NCBI GenBank assembly: GCA_021299615.1
Contig: JAJTHC010000196.1
Span: 1 to 6,960 of the forward strand
From: Vampirovibrionales bacterium
GTDB lineage: Bacteria > Cyanobacteriota > Vampirovibrionia > Vampirovibrionales > JAJTHC01
Length of the DNA: 6,960 nucleotides
Reading direction: 5' to 3'
Shown here: positions 6,115 through 6,960 of the stretch, one piece after another
How positions within the stretch are numbered: the first letter of the stretch is position 1
Layout of the letters: each line of letters opens with the position of its first letter
The notes under the pieces: model-generated
What the model was told of the DNA's origin: nothing
Databases searched by the model: none
Seen by the model: only the letters and a program-made list of their open reading frames with translations
Program-made: the position numbers and the translations under genes

Positions 6115-6960
6115 TTACGAGTCTTGCGAGCGGTCTTGTTGTTGCTTCAAGCGACTCAACGGATTTAATCGCTTGCGAGGCGCCAACGCCTTAGGCGACA
6201 ATATCGTTTTTTCCAAAGGCGAAACGTCTAATAGGGCATTTTTAATTTTAAGTTGAGCGTCCAACAAGGCTTCCGCCACTTGAAAATCAGGGGCGGTGTC
6301 AATATCGATCGAACGTTGCCACGGCATTTCATACGCCACGACCGTCTCTAAATCCCACAAGCTAAAGCCCACAGGCTTTTGCAACAGAGCCAGCGTCGGT
6401 ACGATGTAAAAGGCTCCGTTGGGGGTGACGTAGGTGTCGTCTTCGTTGGCTTGAAGATCCAAACCTGCAGGAAGCACCTGATTTTCAGATCGTTTTAACA
6501 ACCACGACACGGGCTTACTAGGCGGACATACACTCAACAAGCCTGTGGAGCGAAGGTTTTCGGTGTAACTTTCTAGGGCTTGCAAGGCGTTTTGAAAATC
6601 AACCGTTTGCACCAAGGGGCTGGTGCATTGGCACAACATCACCCAGTCGGGGAGTGCATCAAAACTTTGGGCTTGCCATTCTTGCAAAAAATACGCCAAG
6701 CTGTCAAAGCTGGAGGTCTGTGCATCGCTGACGCTAGAGGGGCGTTGAAAGGGTGGGAGTTCTATTTTAGGATGTGAGCCTTTTGCAAGGGCTAACAAGG
6801 CGTCATCATCACTGAAGAGGAAGCGTCGTTCGATGCCATCAGCGTCTTCTAGGGCGTCAAAATACCACGATGCCATGGGGCGATCGCACAAGGGAAGCAT
6901 CGCTTTATTCGGCAGGCGTTGGGATCCTGCTCGTGCCAAGACCACCGCCCACACTCGGGG
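6115..6960 (-). CDS. CMP-sugar synthetase-like cytidylyltransferase (CTP_transf_3 type; start at or beyond right edge)
   Basis: The visible protein has 279 residues from a GTG at 6954, but the frame stays open to the window edge (Pro-Arg before the GTG), so the true start may lie outside. Residues 7-17 (ARAGSQRLPNK) match the N-terminal CTP-binding loop ARGGSKxxPxKN of CMP-sialate, CMP-pseudaminate and CMP-Kdo-type synthetases. CQCTSPL (108-114), NGAFYI (179-184) and SIDIDTAPDFQVAEAL (215-230) match LQPTSPL, NGAIYI and DIDTxxDLxxAE of the family. The enzyme would join CTP to an acidic sugar, releasing pyrophosphate. Departures are Ala-for-Gly in the first loop, Ala in place of the usual loop-end Asn (NKA), and Cys where Pro is common before TSP. 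A basic tail of about 40 residues (240-279, with PRKRLNPLSRLKQQQDR) is beyond the usual end. It is followed by the Maf gene in the same operon. The exact sugar, nonulosonate or other, cannot be read. Confidence 0.85.
   Translation of the reverse strand, partial: PRVWAVVLARAGSQRLPNKAMLPLCDRPMASWYFDALEDADGIERRFLFSDDDALLALAKGSHPKIELPPFQRPSSVSDAQTSSFDSLAYFLQEWQAQSFDALPDWVMLCQCTSPLVQTVDFQNALQALESYTENLRSTGLLSVCPPSKPVSWLLKRSENQVLPAGLDLQANEDDTYVTPNGAFYIVPTLALLQKPVGFSLWDLETVVAYEMPWQRSIDIDTAPDFQVAEALLDAQLKIKNALLDVSPLEKTILSPKALAPRKRLNPLSRLKQQQDRSQDS

Overview
The window is bacterial accessory-type DNA of moderate GC. It carries five complete or nearly complete genes and the 5' part of an insertion-sequence transposase at the left edge. 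The coding style (AAGGA-type ribosome binding sites, sigma70-like promoters) is ordinary bacterial. A motility-associated-factor (Maf/DUF115) protein next to a CMP-sugar synthetase-like cytidylyltransferase points to a Gram-negative-like, possibly flagellated organism that glycosylates surface proteins. The sequence alone does not fix a phylum, and I do not name one.

Layout. (1) 1-314, minus strand: N-terminal zinc-ribbon part of an IS1595-type transposase running off the left edge, with its extended -10 promoter and a possible terminal repeat near 295-314. (2) 455-1243, plus: an unrecognised 262-residue protein with a disordered N-terminus and a C-terminal helical domain resembling the MshEN/GspE N-terminal domain. 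(3) 1262-2527, minus: a 12-TM major facilitator transporter of the sugar-acid/aromatic-acid type. (4) 2528-2693: a divergent regulatory region with a good minus-strand promoter overlapped by a GTCTCATT direct repeat and, further right, a perfect 10+10+10 inverted repeat just before the ribosome binding site of the next gene. (5) 2694-4085, plus: a radical SAM enzyme with a SPASM-like C-terminus; the longer reading frame from 2589 is probably not its real start. (6) 4086-4147: a short convergent gap with a dispersed-repeat-like palindrome. (7) 6960-4148, minus: a two-gene operon, cytidylyltransferase first and Maf/DUF115 protein second, 26 bases apart.

How the genes may work together (inference). 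The cytidylyltransferase would make a CMP-activated nonulosonic (sialic-like) or related acidic sugar. The Maf protein would transfer that sugar to flagellin or another target. The radical SAM/SPASM enzyme could modify the sugar, the glycan or a peptide. The MFS transporter could import or export a related small acid and is divergently transcribed from the radical SAM gene, so the two may share control. No CRISPR array, tRNA or rRNA was seen. The most unusual points are the operator-like repeats in the divergent region, the radical SAM-Maf-cytidylyltransferase grouping, and the stand-alone MshEN-like protein.
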